Shown here: positions 17,064 to 25,569 of the stretch, in pieces | Layout of the letters: each line of letters starts with the position of its first letter | How positions within the stretch are numbered: the stretch's first letter is position 1 | From: Thermodesulfobacteriota bacterium | GTDB lineage: Bacteria > Desulfobacterota_D > UBA1144 > Nemesobacterales > CSP1-2 | Direction: 5' to 3' | Assembly (NCBI GenBank): GCA_035559815.1 | Contig: DATMAT010000004.1 | Span: forward strand, 1 to 53,727 | DNA length: 53,727 nucleotides | Notes under the pieces: generated by a model | The model's database searches: none | The model's input: only the letters and a program-made list of their open reading frames with translations | What the model was told of the DNA's origin: nothing | Program-made: the position numbers and the translations under genes

Positions 17064-17951
17064 ATGATGGTAGAAATTAAGGAAGACAAGGTAAAAGAGC
17101 ATTCTCATGACAAATCGTTTCCTGCTGCTACAACCTCTATGGAGCGATATCTGGCCGAGATAAGCAATTATCCTATCCTTAGCCGAAAAGAAGAGTATGA
17201 ACTGGCAATGAGATACAAAGAGAGTGGAGACCTGGAGGCGGCCAGGAAGTTGGTTACCTCGAACCTTAGATTTGTGGTGAAGATTGCCAATGAATATAAA
17301 AGCTACGGGTTAAACCTGTTGGACTTAATACAGGAGGGGAATATCGGCTTGATGCAGGCGGTGAAGGCATTTGACCCAACGAAAGGATATCGGCTTATCT
17401 CTTATGCTGTTTGGTGGATAAGGGCATACATTCAAAATTACATCATTAAAAACTGGAGCCTGGTTAAAATGGGCACGACCCAGGCGCAGAGGAAGCTGTT
17501 TTATAAGCTGCGCTCAGCCAAGAATAAGATGGGAATAACGGATGAAATGCTCAGTCCTGAGGGTTATCAAAAATTAGCGGAAGAACTAGGGGTCACTGAT
17601 GAGAGCGTAATAGAGATGGAGAAGAGAATGGGCGGCAAAGACCTGTCGCTTGATACGGAGGTGGCAGCCGGGTCAGAGGCGAAACATATTGATTTGCTGG
17701 TGGGCGAAGTATCGAGTCAGGAAGAAATGATTACGAATATTCAGGAAAGAGAAAAGCTTAAGAACGAGTTAAACCTTGCCCTTAAAACGCTCGATGAGAG
17801 GGAACTCCTTATAATTAGGAACCGGATTCTTAGAGACAAGCCAATGACGCTGAGGGAGCTGGGCAGGAGGCTCAACATCTCGGCGGAACGGGTAAGGCAG
17901 GTCGAGGCGATGGCCGTAAAAAAGATAAAATCTTTTTTTGAAAAGCAGTAG
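17064..17951 (+). CDS. rpoH: RNA polymerase sigma-32 factor (heat shock sigma)
   Basis: About 295 residues. Region 1.2 is SMERYLAEISNYPILSRKEEYELA; region 2 is LVTSNLRFVVKIANEYKSYGLNLLDLIQEGNIGLMQAVKAFDPTKGYRLISYAVWWIRAYI written across residues about 60-120; the RpoH-type box SLVKMGTTQAQRKLFYKLR follows; region 4 has LRELGRRLNISAERVRQVE as the -35-binding helix-turn-helix. The open frame extends to a TTG at 17049; I prefer ATG 17064 (or 17067), though neither has a Shine-Dalgarno. It stands alone, divergent from rtcA. Confidence 0.9.
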   Translation: MMVEIKEDKVKEHSHDKSFPAATTSMERYLAEISNYPILSRKEEYELAMRYKESGDLEAARKLVTSNLRFVVKIANEYKSYGLNLLDLIQEGNIGLMQAVKAFDPTKGYRLISYAVWWIRAYIQNYIIKNWSLVKMGTTQAQRKLFYKLRSAKNKMGITDEMLSPEGYQKLAEELGVTDESVIEMEKRMGGKDLSLDTEVAAGSEAKHIDLLVGEVSSQEEMITNIQEREKLKNELNLALKTLDERELLIIRNRILRDKPMTLRELGRRLNISAERVRQVEAMAVKKIKSFFEKQ

Positions 17952-18058
17952 CGTATTAGGTTAAACTTTTAAGAAAGGGATTATCGAGACTAATACCTTC
18001 TGATGAAAGAATACTATATGGCTAGGTTATCACGGCGATTATAGGTATTTCCCAGAGC

Positions 18059-18082
18059 TGTCTGATGTCTTAGATTCTGACA
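18059..18082. promoter_or_regulatory. Shared palindromic upstream activator site, copy C
   Basis: TGTCTG, core ATGTCTTAGATT, then CTGACA; on the outside one more base pair (C and G) extends the dyad. It lies about 75 bp upstream of a strong sigma-54 promoter for the alcohol dehydrogenase. Confidence 0.72.
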
Positions 18083-18157
18083 GTTTCATTTGTTATTTTC
18101 CACTATCAATAAACAACAACCTGAAGAATGGCTAATAAAATAAACAATTTTTTAGTC

Positions 18158-18172
18158 TGGCATGAATGTTGC
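18158..18172 (+). promoter_or_regulatory. Sigma-54 promoter of the alcohol dehydrogenase gene
   Basis: TGGCATGAATGTTGC matches TGGCAC-N5-TTGC with exact spacing. Predicted start is about 18184, leaving a 22-nt leader that contains AAGGGAGGTG before ATG 18206. Confidence 0.78.
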
Positions 18173-18205
18173 CGTATTTATTAATCGTTTAAGGGAGGTG
18201 TCACT

Positions 18206-19264
18206 ATGAAGATGAGGGCAAATGTTTTCAAGGGGGCAAATAAGATTGGCCTCGAAGACCGTCCTGTTCCAAAGGCCGGCTTCGGCGAGGCGGTGGTTAA
18301 GGTTACTCTCACTACCATCTGCGGTACCGATGTTCACATAATGAAAGGAGAGTACCCGGTTAAGGTTGGCCAAATCATAGGGCATGAGCCGGTCGGCGTA
18401 ATCCACGAGCTCGGCGATGGGGTAACCGGTTACAAATTAGGGGAGCGTGTGGCGGTTAACGCAATAACCCCTTGCGGCCAGTGTGAATACTGTCTATCGG
18501 CAAACTGGGCCCAGTGTGGAGGATTTCTGGGTGGATGGAAGATGGGAAACACGATTGATGGGTGCCAGGCCGATTACGTCAGGATCCCCAACGCCATGGC
18601 CAATTTGACCAGGATTCCGGACGAGCTTTCCGACGAGGATGTATTATTCACCACCGATATATTCTCCACCGGCCTTTCCGGTGCGGAGAGCGGAGATATC
18701 AAGGTTGGAGACATAGTGGCTGTGTTTGGGCAGGGGCCAATCGGTTTAAGTGCTACCGCCGGGGCCAAGCTTAAAGGCGCCGCCCTGATCATAGCCGTAG
18801 ACTCGGTTCCACCCCGGATGGAAATGTCCAAGAAGATGGGAGCAGATATTGTTATCAATTTCAAGAAGGTAGACCCGGTTAAAGAGATAATGAAGATTAC
18901 GAACGGAAGGGGAGTGGACGTGTCCATAGAGGCGATAGGCTTGCAGGAGACATTTGAGAATTGCGTAAAGTCTACCCGGGTAGGTGGAACCATATCGAGC
19001 CTTGGTGTTTATCCGGCTCATCTCGGGAATATCGGCGTGCCCCTTCCGGATTTCGGGTTCGGCATAGCCGATAAGAAGATCGTTTCTACCCTGTGCCCGG
19101 GCGGAAAAGAAAGAATGAGAAGGCTGATTTCCTTGGTCAAGAACGAAAGGGTTAATTTAAGACAGCTCATTACCCACAGATTTTCATTGGACGAGATAGA
19201 GGAGGCTTACCGAATATTCTCGAATCAGCTTGACGGGGTCATCAAGGTGGCGATAAAGCCTTGA
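18206..19264 (+). CDS. Zinc-dependent medium-chain alcohol dehydrogenase
   Basis: 352 residues. The catalytic zinc site is supplied by CGTDVHIMKG (Cys about 38) and GHEPVGVI (His-Glu about 61-62). The structural zinc loop CGQCEYCLSANWAQC has all four cysteines. The Rossmann domain has VAVFGQGPIGLSATAGAKLKG (residues about 172-192) and the nucleotide-binding acidic residue in VDSVPPRMEMSKKMGAD. The overall sequence is closest to the threonine/secondary-alcohol/isopropanol dehydrogenase branch. It would interconvert an alcohol and aldehyde or ketone with NAD(P). Copy C of the palindrome and a sigma-54 promoter control it; it appears monocistronic. Confidence 0.88.
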   Translation: MKMRANVFKGANKIGLEDRPVPKAGFGEAVVKVTLTTICGTDVHIMKGEYPVKVGQIIGHEPVGVIHELGDGVTGYKLGERVAVNAITPCGQCEYCLSANWAQCGGFLGGWKMGNTIDGCQADYVRIPNAMANLTRIPDELSDEDVLFTTDIFSTGLSGAESGDIKVGDIVAVFGQGPIGLSATAGAKLKGAALIIAVDSVPPRMEMSKKMGADIVINFKKVDPVKEIMKITNGRGVDVSIEAIGLQETFENCVKSTRVGGTISSLGVYPAHLGNIGVPLPDFGFGIADKKIVSTLCPGGKERMRRLISLVKNERVNLRQLITHRFSLDEIEEAYRIFSNQLDGVIKVAIKP

Positions 19265-19344
19265 GTAGGAGGACTGAATGAGGTCTCTGTTCATTACAAA
19301 TTTAATGTTATGCACAGGGGAGAATAATTTGCAATGTCATTACC

Positions 19345-19545
19345 ACGAAGCTTGTCCCCGACTCCGATCGGGGAGTGGGAATCACCAATTTGTCATTCCC
19401 GTGGAAACGGGAATCCAGTTTTTCAAAACATGGATCCCCGATTAAACCTGTCCCCAAATGTTTATTATTGGGGAACGTTCGGGGATGACATGCGGAATGA
19501 CAAAGGTGGGATACAGGATTGTCCCCAGCCGTGGACGAGCATGAT
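19345..19545 (-). repeat. Dispersed compound intergenic repeat, copy 2
   Basis: On the minus strand this carries GTCATCCCCGAACGTT, then TTGGGGACAGG, AATCGGGGATCCA, AAAACTGGATTCCCG, a GGGAATGACA hairpin arm and GATTCCCACTCCCCG, in the same order as the plus-strand copy at 3185-3395. It fills most of the 335-bp gap between the alcohol dehydrogenase and the next stress-protein gene; nothing else is seen there. Confidence 0.7.
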
Positions 19546-19599
19546 AGGTTGATAGGTAATGAGGTTAATACGGAAACTATTAAGTCAAGGAGATAAAAG

Positions 19600-20040
19600 A
19601 TGAACATAGAGAGAATACTCTTTCCTACGGATTTTTCTCGGTATTCGGAAAAAGCCAGGGAATACACACTTTATTTAGGAGAAAAATTAAACGCGAGTAT
19701 ATACATACTCCATGCCATAGAGCCCTTGGATTACAGCGAAGCAGAGGTGGACCTGGAAGTGAAAAGGTTCTATAAAGAACTGGAGGCGCAGATGGAAAAG
19801 AAGATTGAAAAAGAAAAAGAAATTTTCCGGAAAAGAGGACTTCGGGTGGAGAATCAGATAGTCATAGGGCAACGCTGGCGGGTGATTAACACCTTTGCTA
19901 AGGAGAAAAATATAGACTTGATAGTCATGGGCTCCCACGGCTTGAAGACGGACACCGGGAAAATGGCCATAGGTACAACCAGCCATAGGGTAATCTTTTC
20001 GTCGCCCTGCCCGGTTTTAATGGTTAGACAGGATGATTAG
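19600..20040 (+). CDS. Universal stress protein, single UspA domain
   Basis: 146 residues with one UspA fold: N-terminal RILFPTDFSRYSEKAREYTLYLG and the ATP-binding loop VMGSHGLKTDTGKMAIGTTSHRVI near the C-terminus. A basic/acidic coiled stretch (KRFYKELEAQMEKKIEKEKE) lies at about 47-70. AAGGAGAT precedes the ATG by 8 nt. It begins a run of stress-related genes reaching 23091. Confidence 0.88.
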   Translation: MNIERILFPTDFSRYSEKAREYTLYLGEKLNASIYILHAIEPLDYSEAEVDLEVKRFYKELEAQMEKKIEKEKEIFRKRGLRVENQIVIGQRWRVINTFAKEKNIDLIVMGSHGLKTDTGKMAIGTTSHRVIFSSPCPVLMVRQDD

Positions 20041-20171
20041 AGAATAAAATTAATATAAAGCTCCGGCTTACCCGGAAATAATGTCAATTCCTAACGGAGA
20101 TGGGAGAAATGAATACGCATTTGATGAGCAATACACTTAGTTCGCTCGTTGAAGTGGGTTCGGAGGCGTTT

Positions 20172-20321
20172 ATGCATGTTATATGTTCCTGGTGTGGGAA
20201 ATACATCAAGGAGAAAGAGCCTTTAGAGGATGAATCTATATCACACGGTATGTGTCAAGATTGCTGCAAGAAGGCTAAAACTAAAATCAAAAAACCGGAA
20301 GAGAAAAAAACACGCCAATAA
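20172..20321 (+). CDS. Small two-CxxC zinc-ribbon-like protein
   Basis: 49 residues starting MHVICSWCGKYIKEKEPLED and containing ISHGMCQDCCKKAKT, so two CxxC pairs about 25 residues apart, which suggests a small zinc-binding domain. A longer frame begins at 20100, but CGGAGG sits 5-6 nt before ATG 20172 and the conserved part starts there. Proteins of this type are common beside response regulators and stress proteins in environmental bacteria; the role is unknown. Confidence 0.6.
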   Translation: MHVICSWCGKYIKEKEPLEDESISHGMCQDCCKKAKTKIKKPEEKKTRQ

Positions 20322-20552
20322 ATAGAAGGCCACGATAAAAGTGAGATGAGGTTATTGGGAAAGAGTCTGCGGCCAGCGTTTGGTTATGGGCCACAGGGAC
20401 TTAACCTGACTCTCATTGCCAACATTCTCGGGTAACCTGCACGGGAAGGTCGAAAATGCCTGGTGTGGACTGCGTGAAGCTATGCTGGAAGGCGAAAGCT
20501 TGGATTTTAGGGATGATGTGATATGGTGTCATAAAACCTTTTGGAGCCAACT

Positions 20553-21485
20553 ATGGAGATAAAAAAAATCCTTTGGGCGTTTGACGGGTCGAAAGAATCG
20601 GAATATGCATTAAGGTATGCAGATCTATTGGCCAGAAGCCATGACTCCGAGATTCTCGGTCTTAGTGTAATTCAGCCTGTGGATACGTCCAAGATGAATG
20701 TTCCGTCCGAGGTCAAGAAGGAATTGTCTTCGATTGAATCAGGCCGGGAAAAGAAGCAGCTAGAAAGGATGAAAAGAGCAATGGCTGGTCTAGAACTGGG
20801 GGAGGCCAAGTGTGATATGCGCATCGAGGTGGGGGCCCCAGATGAGCAAATTCTCAGGGTGGCCCGGGAAGAAGGGGCAGATTTGATCGTCATGGGAAAA
20901 CGCGGGCTGGGGCTGATAGACCGGGTCCTGGTCGGCAGCACCACCCTGAAGGTCCTGAGGAGGTCGGATGTACCGGTTCTTGCCGTCAAGGATAAGGGTG
21001 TGACTGGGCCCGTGGAGATACGCAGTATCCTGGTTCCTCTGGATATATCCGAAAAGCTAGACTCCGCCCTTGTTTATGCGATAGAGCTGGCGCGAAAACT
21101 TAATGCCCGTATTTTCGTCTTGTTTGTCCTACGGCTGGAAAGTTATGCTTATGAAATTCCTGCGGGTGTTTTAACCGAGGATTTGATGAGCGTTCTCGAG
21201 TATCTACTCAAGCTCTCTTCACTCAAGCTCTCAAAGAGGGTTGATGATGCAAAGCGAAAATTGGGGATCCTTAGCAATGAGACCTTTGATGTGGAAATCA
21301 AGACCGAGGCCATAAACGGGCTAAACCCGGCCATCTCTATAGCCGATTATGCGTCCCGGAATGGAATTGACCTGGTGGTGATAAATACCCACGGCCGGAA
21401 AGGGATAAAGAGGTTCATTCTGGGAAGCGTTACCGAAAAGGTTATCCAGGAATCTCCCTGTCCGGTCTTAGTCTTGAGGCCTTAG
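20553..21485 (+). CDS. Universal stress protein, two tandem UspA domains
   Basis: 310 residues, paralogue of the gene at 12652. Domain 1 ends with MGKRGLGLIDRVLVGSTTLKVL and domain 2 with INTHGRKGIKRFILGSVTEKVI, both ATP-binding signatures. ATG 20553 follows TGGAG with 7 nt spacing; the open frame extends to a TTG at 20541 that has no ribosome-binding site. The kinase/P-loop gene starts 16 nt downstream, so both form an operon. A GG-N10-GC site at about 20358 is poor. Confidence 0.88.
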   Translation: MEIKKILWAFDGSKESEYALRYADLLARSHDSEILGLSVIQPVDTSKMNVPSEVKKELSSIESGREKKQLERMKRAMAGLELGEAKCDMRIEVGAPDEQILRVAREEGADLIVMGKRGLGLIDRVLVGSTTLKVLRRSDVPVLAVKDKGVTGPVEIRSILVPLDISEKLDSALVYAIELARKLNARIFVLFVLRLESYAYEIPAGVLTEDLMSVLEYLLKLSSLKLSKRVDDAKRKLGILSNETFDVEIKTEAINGLNPAISIADYASRNGIDLVVINTHGRKGIKRFILGSVTEKVIQESPCPVLVLRP

Positions 21486-21501
21486 ATGGGTAATAAGCCT
21501 G

Positions 21502-23091
21502 ATGAATATCGAGGGAAAAGAAGCTCATGAGTTGATTCCGTTCCTCCTCAAGCCGTCCTCCTACCCGCATAAGCCGGGATACGTGAAGCATATACAGACC
21601 CATGCTTCCCATGTGTTCATGGTCACCCCATACGTCTACAAGATAAAGAAACCGGTCAACTTCGGCTTTCTCGACTTCTCCACCCTTGATAAAAGAAAAT
21701 TTTATTGTGAGAGAGAGGTTGAGCTGAATAGCAGGCTTTGCGATGCTTATCTGGGTGTTGAAGAAATCTCTGTCCGGAATGGGAATCTTTGTCTTGGAAA
21801 GGGTGAGAAAACCATCGAGTACGCAGTTAAGATGAGGGAATTGCCAGAAGAATATTTTCTTAAAAACCTTCTTATGCGGGGCAAGGTCAATCGAGTTGAT
21901 TTGCTCGGAATCGTAGAGAAACTGGTCCAGTTTTACAAAAGTCAGGACGTTGAAGAGGAGATAACCGGATACGGAAGACCGGATAGAGTGAGGATGAACA
22001 TCGAAGATAATTTGTCTCTCTCCGAGCGCTTTTCCGAGAAAACCATTTCCCGAACAGCCTATGATGCGGTCAAACTGTACAACAACCTATTTTTCGACAA
22101 GAAAAGCAGTCTTTTCACCGAAAGAATGGAGAAAGGTTTTATAAAAGATTGTCATGGCGACCTTCATCTGGAGCACATCAATTTAAACCCCGGGGGTATT
22201 TGCATCTACGACTGCATAGAGTTTAACGATAGATTTCGCTACATCGATATAGCTTCGGACGTGGCGTTCTTGGCTATGGACCTCGATTTTAACGGTTATC
22301 CGGACCTGGCCGAATTCTTCGTATTAGAGATTTCAAAAAGGATGGATGATCATTCGATTTACGAGGTGCTGGATTTCTACAAATGCTATCGTGCTTATGT
22401 CAGGGGCAAAGTCGAGAGTCTAAGAAGCGATGAGGAAGAGATACCGGGCGGTGAGAGAAAGGCTTCGGTGACCAGGGCAAAGAAATATTTCAGCCTGGCT
22501 CTCCGGTATGCCCTGTTTGGTTCCGGGCCGGCTCTTCTGGTGATATTCGGCCTTGTCGGGACGGGGAAAAGCACTCTAGCCAGTTTTTTATCTGAGGAGC
22601 TTCGTTGTGAAGTTATATCCTCAGACCACGTCAGGAAGGAAATAATGGGGATGGCTCCAACCGAGAGGAGATACGATGATTTTGACAAAGGCATCTACAC
22701 CAAGGAAGTTACTGAGAAAACCTACCGGGAACTTTTGGCCAGAGGGGAAAAAATTGTTAAATCAGGGAAAATAGCGATACTCGACGCCAGTTTCTCAAAG
22801 AGGAAATTCAGAGAACTAGTGCTCCAGGCGGCCAAAGACTTAGGGATTCAATTTTATTTTATTCAAACAAAAACGGACGAGGAAACGATAAAGCAAAGAC
22901 TCTTTGAAAGAGAGAGTAGTGGGGAGTCAATATCAGATGCGCGCTTGGAGATATTGGATAGGTTTAAAGAGGAATTTGAAGAGCCAACGGAGCTTCCTCA
23001 GGGGAAATATTTTACCATTAACACTGATAATAGTGTGGAACAAACACTCGTTCAAATTTTTACGGAGATAGTAACAAAGCGGCTGTCTTAG
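21502..23091 (+). CDS. Fusion of aminoglycoside-phosphotransferase-like kinase and P-loop ATPase
   Basis: 529 residues. The N-terminal half (about 20-330) is an APH-like kinase fold, with the catalytic loop CHGDLHLEHINL (about 216-227) and the metal-binding IYDCIEFND. The C-terminal half (about 345-525) is an AAA_33-type nucleoside/polynucleotide kinase-like domain: Walker A GLVGTGKSTLAS, then SSDHVRKEIMG and LDASFSKRKFRELV. This two-domain protein is widespread, usually annotated as aminoglycoside phosphotransferase plus ATP-binding protein, with unknown substrate; it commonly neighbours universal stress proteins. It follows the tandem Usp gene in an operon. A resistance role should not be assumed. 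Confidence 0.82.
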   Translation: MNIEGKEAHELIPFLLKPSSYPHKPGYVKHIQTHASHVFMVTPYVYKIKKPVNFGFLDFSTLDKRKFYCEREVELNSRLCDAYLGVEEISVRNGNLCLGKGEKTIEYAVKMRELPEEYFLKNLLMRGKVNRVDLLGIVEKLVQFYKSQDVEEEITGYGRPDRVRMNIEDNLSLSERFSEKTISRTAYDAVKLYNNLFFDKKSSLFTERMEKGFIKDCHGDLHLEHINLNPGGICIYDCIEFNDRFRYIDIASDVAFLAMDLDFNGYPDLAEFFVLEISKRMDDHSIYEVLDFYKCYRAYVRGKVESLRSDEEEIPGGERKASVTRAKKYFSLALRYALFGSGPALLVIFGLVGTGKSTLASFLSEELRCEVISSDHVRKEIMGMAPTERRYDDFDKGIYTKEVTEKTYRELLARGEKIVKSGKIAILDASFSKRKFRELVLQAAKDLGIQFYFIQTKTDEETIKQRLFERESSGESISDARLEILDRFKEEFEEPTELPQGKYFTINTDNSVEQTLVQIFTEIVTKRLS

Positions 23092-23189
23092 CTAACCTTT
23101 TCTTTTTTATCCTTTAACTTAGTTTTAATTAAATAACCTATTTCCAGAAATGGGATCAGTTCGGTGGTGGGATAAGCTCGGTAGAACCG

Positions 23190-23345
23190 TGGGCCTTCAA
23201 TCACCCTTCGTCTCAGTTTATCCTGGGCGAAGCCGAAGGACTCGAGGTGAAGAGAGCTTACCATGAATTTTCTTTAATCTTCATGGTGAGCGGAGTCGAA
23301 CCATGGGCCCTTGGATAAACTGAGAGCTTTGTTCAGCATAAACTA
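23190..23345. repeat. Dispersed intergenic repeat with paired arms
   Basis: Within the 500-bp gap between 23091 and 23600, blocks such as CTCAGTTTATCC and GGATAAACTGAG (outer arms), GAAGCCGAAGGACTCGAG, and CATGAATTTTC/CTTCATGGTGAG form a large imperfect inverted repeat, followed by CTAAGGCTAAGCAGC. Related blocks occur at 15480-15720 and 24598-24655. No coding sequence is visible. Confidence 0.55.
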
Positions 23346-23493
23346 AGGCTAAGCAGCAGTTATGAATCTGGATAGATTACCCCTCCGCTTAACTCTTACA
23401 AATGGCAAGACATAAGGTGCCATGGCGAGCTGCTTTCTTTTGATGACGAATCAATTTCTCATTTTGGACAAGTTTAACCCTAGCTACATGGTT

Positions 23494-23526
23494 ATCCTAC
23501 GTAAAATACAGTGATTCCCCGATTGA
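23494..23526 (+). promoter_or_regulatory. 33-bp conserved motif, copy 1
   Basis: The motif contains CCTACGTAAAATACAG followed by GATTCCCC and ATTGA. It matches the segment at 30104-30136 at 28 of 33 positions. It contains the short dyad GTA-AAA-TAC. It ends about 75 bp before the hypothetical gene at 23600 and is a likely regulator-binding or promoter site. Confidence 0.5.
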
Positions 23527-23599
23527 TTTCTGGTTTTAGATTCGAGAAAATGGGTTAAGGAAGGGTCGAAAAACACTTTTTCGTAGATGGGTGGTGGTA

Positions 23600-24154
23600 A
23601 TGTCCATACATAAAGCGGCTCGTATATTGGGGAGGGAATGGGAAAAACTGAGATTTTATTTTGAGTCATGTGGCGATATAGGAAACTTCAACTTTGAAGA
23701 TATCAAGAACTCCGGATTTTTATTAAGGGGAGAGGAGGGGTTTATATCGAATGTAATTAGTATGGAGAGTAAACTCCCAAAATACGGATATGCCACACCG
23801 GAAGCCCTGAATGTATTCACCGTACTGGCTACCATAGCCGCGAAAAAGCTTGGACTTGCTGGAGAACTAGCCTCAGCTTTCGGATTAGGCTATGCCTCCG
23901 TTCGTACCGGGCTACTGGCGCATCATTCCTCGGACCCTAAGCATGTTCTTTTCAACAAGTTATTCTTCCCGTTTGGAGCAGTAAAATATCAATGGGACCT
24001 TAGTGCCCAACTAGACGTTTCCTTGATGAAGAAAAAACTGGAAATCGTGTTTGATAGATTCAGAGGCTGGCAGGTTAATCCCCAGCTCTACAGCGATGAC
24101 CTGGCTCTATTTCAAAATATGACGGAGGCATGGAAAGCCTGGGATGAGATATAG
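23600..24154 (+). CDS. Hypothetical protein
   Basis: 184 residues from ATG 23600 (an in-frame GTG at 23591 is possible; GGTGG is the only nearby purine-rich site). I do not recognise the family. The protein is soluble, with no signal peptide, and has a small-residue-rich centre, ATIAAKKLGLAGELASAFGLGYASVRTGL, at about 75-105 and an aromatic C-terminus. It lies 55 nt before a small gene and convergent to the two-component block; the shared 33-bp motif in front suggests common control with the sensor kinase. Confidence 0.55.
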   Translation: MSIHKAARILGREWEKLRFYFESCGDIGNFNFEDIKNSGFLLRGEEGFISNVISMESKLPKYGYATPEALNVFTVLATIAAKKLGLAGELASAFGLGYASVRTGLLAHHSSDPKHVLFNKLFFPFGAVKYQWDLSAQLDVSLMKKKLEIVFDRFRGWQVNPQLYSDDLALFQNMTEAWKAWDEI

Positions 24155-24209
24155 GTGTTGGATTGAACAGATAGATTTTGGTGTCGTAAGATTCGTTCAA
24201 AAGGGGTAA

Positions 24210-24389
24210 ATGATGAGGGAGAGGAGCAAAGTGGAGAGTGATCGTGGAGTTGTAAAGTTTGATAGCAAAGCCTTGCATGATATGGTTATGAAAAGGCTTG
24301 AGAGATACGTCAGCCGGGAAGGTGAGAAAACTGAAACCTTTTCTATAGCGGTCGGGGAAGAGAACGGTACCGAAGAAACAGAAGAATAG
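24210..24389 (+). CDS. Small hypothetical protein, 59 residues
   Basis: ATG 24210 (or 24213) follows AAAAGGGG with good spacing and runs to TAG at 24387-24389. The protein is highly charged, with KALHDMVMKRLERYVSREGEK in the middle and an acidic tail EENGTEETEE. No family is recognised. It is 55 nt downstream of the 184-residue hypothetical gene and probably cotranscribed. Confidence 0.5.
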   Translation: MMRERSKVESDRGVVKFDSKALHDMVMKRLERYVSREGEKTETFSIAVGEENGTEETEE

Positions 24390-24467
24390 TCTCTGTTGTT
24401 ATTGTGTAATAATCAGATTTTAATGTTTTGACATGGTCTAAAAGAGTTTTTAATAAAATATATGCAG

Positions 24468-24655
24468 TCATCCCGCCCCTAATGAAGAATTCTTACTATT
24501 GTTGGGGTTTAAGATTCCTCACATTCGTTCGGAACAGGGTTCGGAATGACAGAGCAAAGAAAAATCACAGCACAATCACCGGAAGTGCCGGAACACTTGT
24601 CATTCAGACTCCTTCGCTTTGCTCAGAGCCTGTCCTGAGCGAAGCGTAGGAATAA
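24468..24655. repeat. Two dispersed repeat blocks
   Basis: 24468-24563 begins CAGTCATCCCGCCCC and ends TTCGGAATGACAGA, a pattern with imperfectly paired ends. 24598-24655 has CTTGTCATTCAGACTCC, CTTCGCTTTGCTCAG and its partner CTGAGCGAAGCG. They fill the 304-bp gap between the small gene and the convergent LuxR-type gene. No gene is seen. Confidence 0.5.
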
Positions 24656-24693
24656 ACTCCGGGAGAAATCTTAAAAGAGGAATTTCTTCCCGG

Positions 24694-25548
24694 TCACGTC
24701 AGTCTGTTCTTCATAGCAAACTTTACCAGGTCAACCAATTTGTGAATGTCTAATTTACGCATAATGCGTACTCGGTGAGTTTCGACCGTTTTAATGCTTA
24801 TGGAAAGCTCTTTAGCAATGCTTTTACTGCTGTATCCGTTTACGATATATCTTAATATCCTTTTTTCCTTCGAGGTGAGGGTCGCAAACTTATCTGATTC
24901 CGATTGCAGCTTTGCCATTATTCTATCTGGCGGGATATAAAATGGGCTCTCATATACAAGACCCTCCAAAATAATCATGGGGTGGGTTTTGAGAATATTG
25001 ACCAGGTCAACCGGTCCGATTCTTCCAACCTCAAACTGATTCATCAAGATAATAGGTTTCTCGAAGCAGATTTTATTCAACGAGGCTTTTTCCCAAGCAA
25101 AGTCGGCATCGCTGTTGGAGTAGACTTCCTTGTTACTAATCAGGATTCTCAATAACTTCGTTTTACCGTCTAAAGATGCTTCTAAGTTCTGCTTAATAAA
25201 TCGTACAAAGGAACGTGGCTCCCTGGCTTTCTCACTATGCATGCCTATTGTAATTTCCTCAAGATGCCTTTCTTTCCGAGCCTTATCTATGTTTACTCCG
25301 CTTCCTGTTAGTCTCTCTATAAGTTCTTTGGGAAGGATTTTATCCGAAATATAAATGCATTTTTCTCTATTTTTAATGCCGTGGATGAGGAAGTTAGCCC
25401 CTATCTCGAAGCGCTCCGTATCGTTGAAGTAAAGATGACAGAGATGGTCGTGTTCTTTGAGGGAGAGAAGCCTAATGAAAAAAGAGTCATTCATAGTTTG
25501 CCCCTGATTCTCAGCCAATCGCTTTGAAAAACGGTCAAGGGATGACAT
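24694..25548 (-). CDS. MEDS-domain sensory protein with LuxR-type DNA-binding domain
   Basis: 284 residues. The N-terminal two thirds (about 20-190) begin EHDHLCHLYFNDTERFEIGANFLIHGI, typical of the MEDS (DcmR-like) domain found in methanogen and methylotroph regulators of uncertain ligand. The C-terminus, about 218-284, is a LuxR/GerE helix-turn-helix: LTSKEKRILRYIVNGYSSKSIAKELSISIKTVETHR. There is no receiver domain. It is the third gene of the kinase-regulator-MEDS operon, 21 nt after the response regulator. It is probably a transcription factor; its sites could be the 33-bp motif, which is speculation. Confidence 0.82.
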   Translation of the reverse strand: MSSLDRFSKRLAENQGQTMNDSFFIRLLSLKEHDHLCHLYFNDTERFEIGANFLIHGIKNREKCIYISDKILPKELIERLTGSGVNIDKARKERHLEEITIGMHSEKAREPRSFVRFIKQNLEASLDGKTKLLRILISNKEVYSNSDADFAWEKASLNKICFEKPIILMNQFEVGRIGPVDLVNILKTHPMIILEGLVYESPFYIPPDRIMAKLQSESDKFATLTSKEKRILRYIVNGYSSKSIAKELSISIKTVETHRVRIMRKLDIHKLVDLVKFAMKNRLT

Positions 25549-25569
25549 CTAACCAACAGCCCAGCTTCT

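Noticed and set aside
19319-19332. GG-N10-GC match (GGGGAGAATAATTTGCA) upstream of the single-domain Usp gene
   Set aside because: The -24 box lacks the C, the gene is about 260 bp away across a repeat, and no palindrome is nearby.
20400-20545. Open plus-strand frame reading LHGKVENAWCGLREAMLEGESLDFRDDVIW before the tandem Usp gene
   Set aside because: It has no ATG near its beginning, no ribosome-binding site and no recognised family; it may be chance or a gene fragment.
21502-23091. Reading the APH-like domain as an antibiotic resistance gene
   Set aside because: The fold is shared by many small-molecule kinases, and the fusion with a P-loop domain and stress-gene context point elsewhere.
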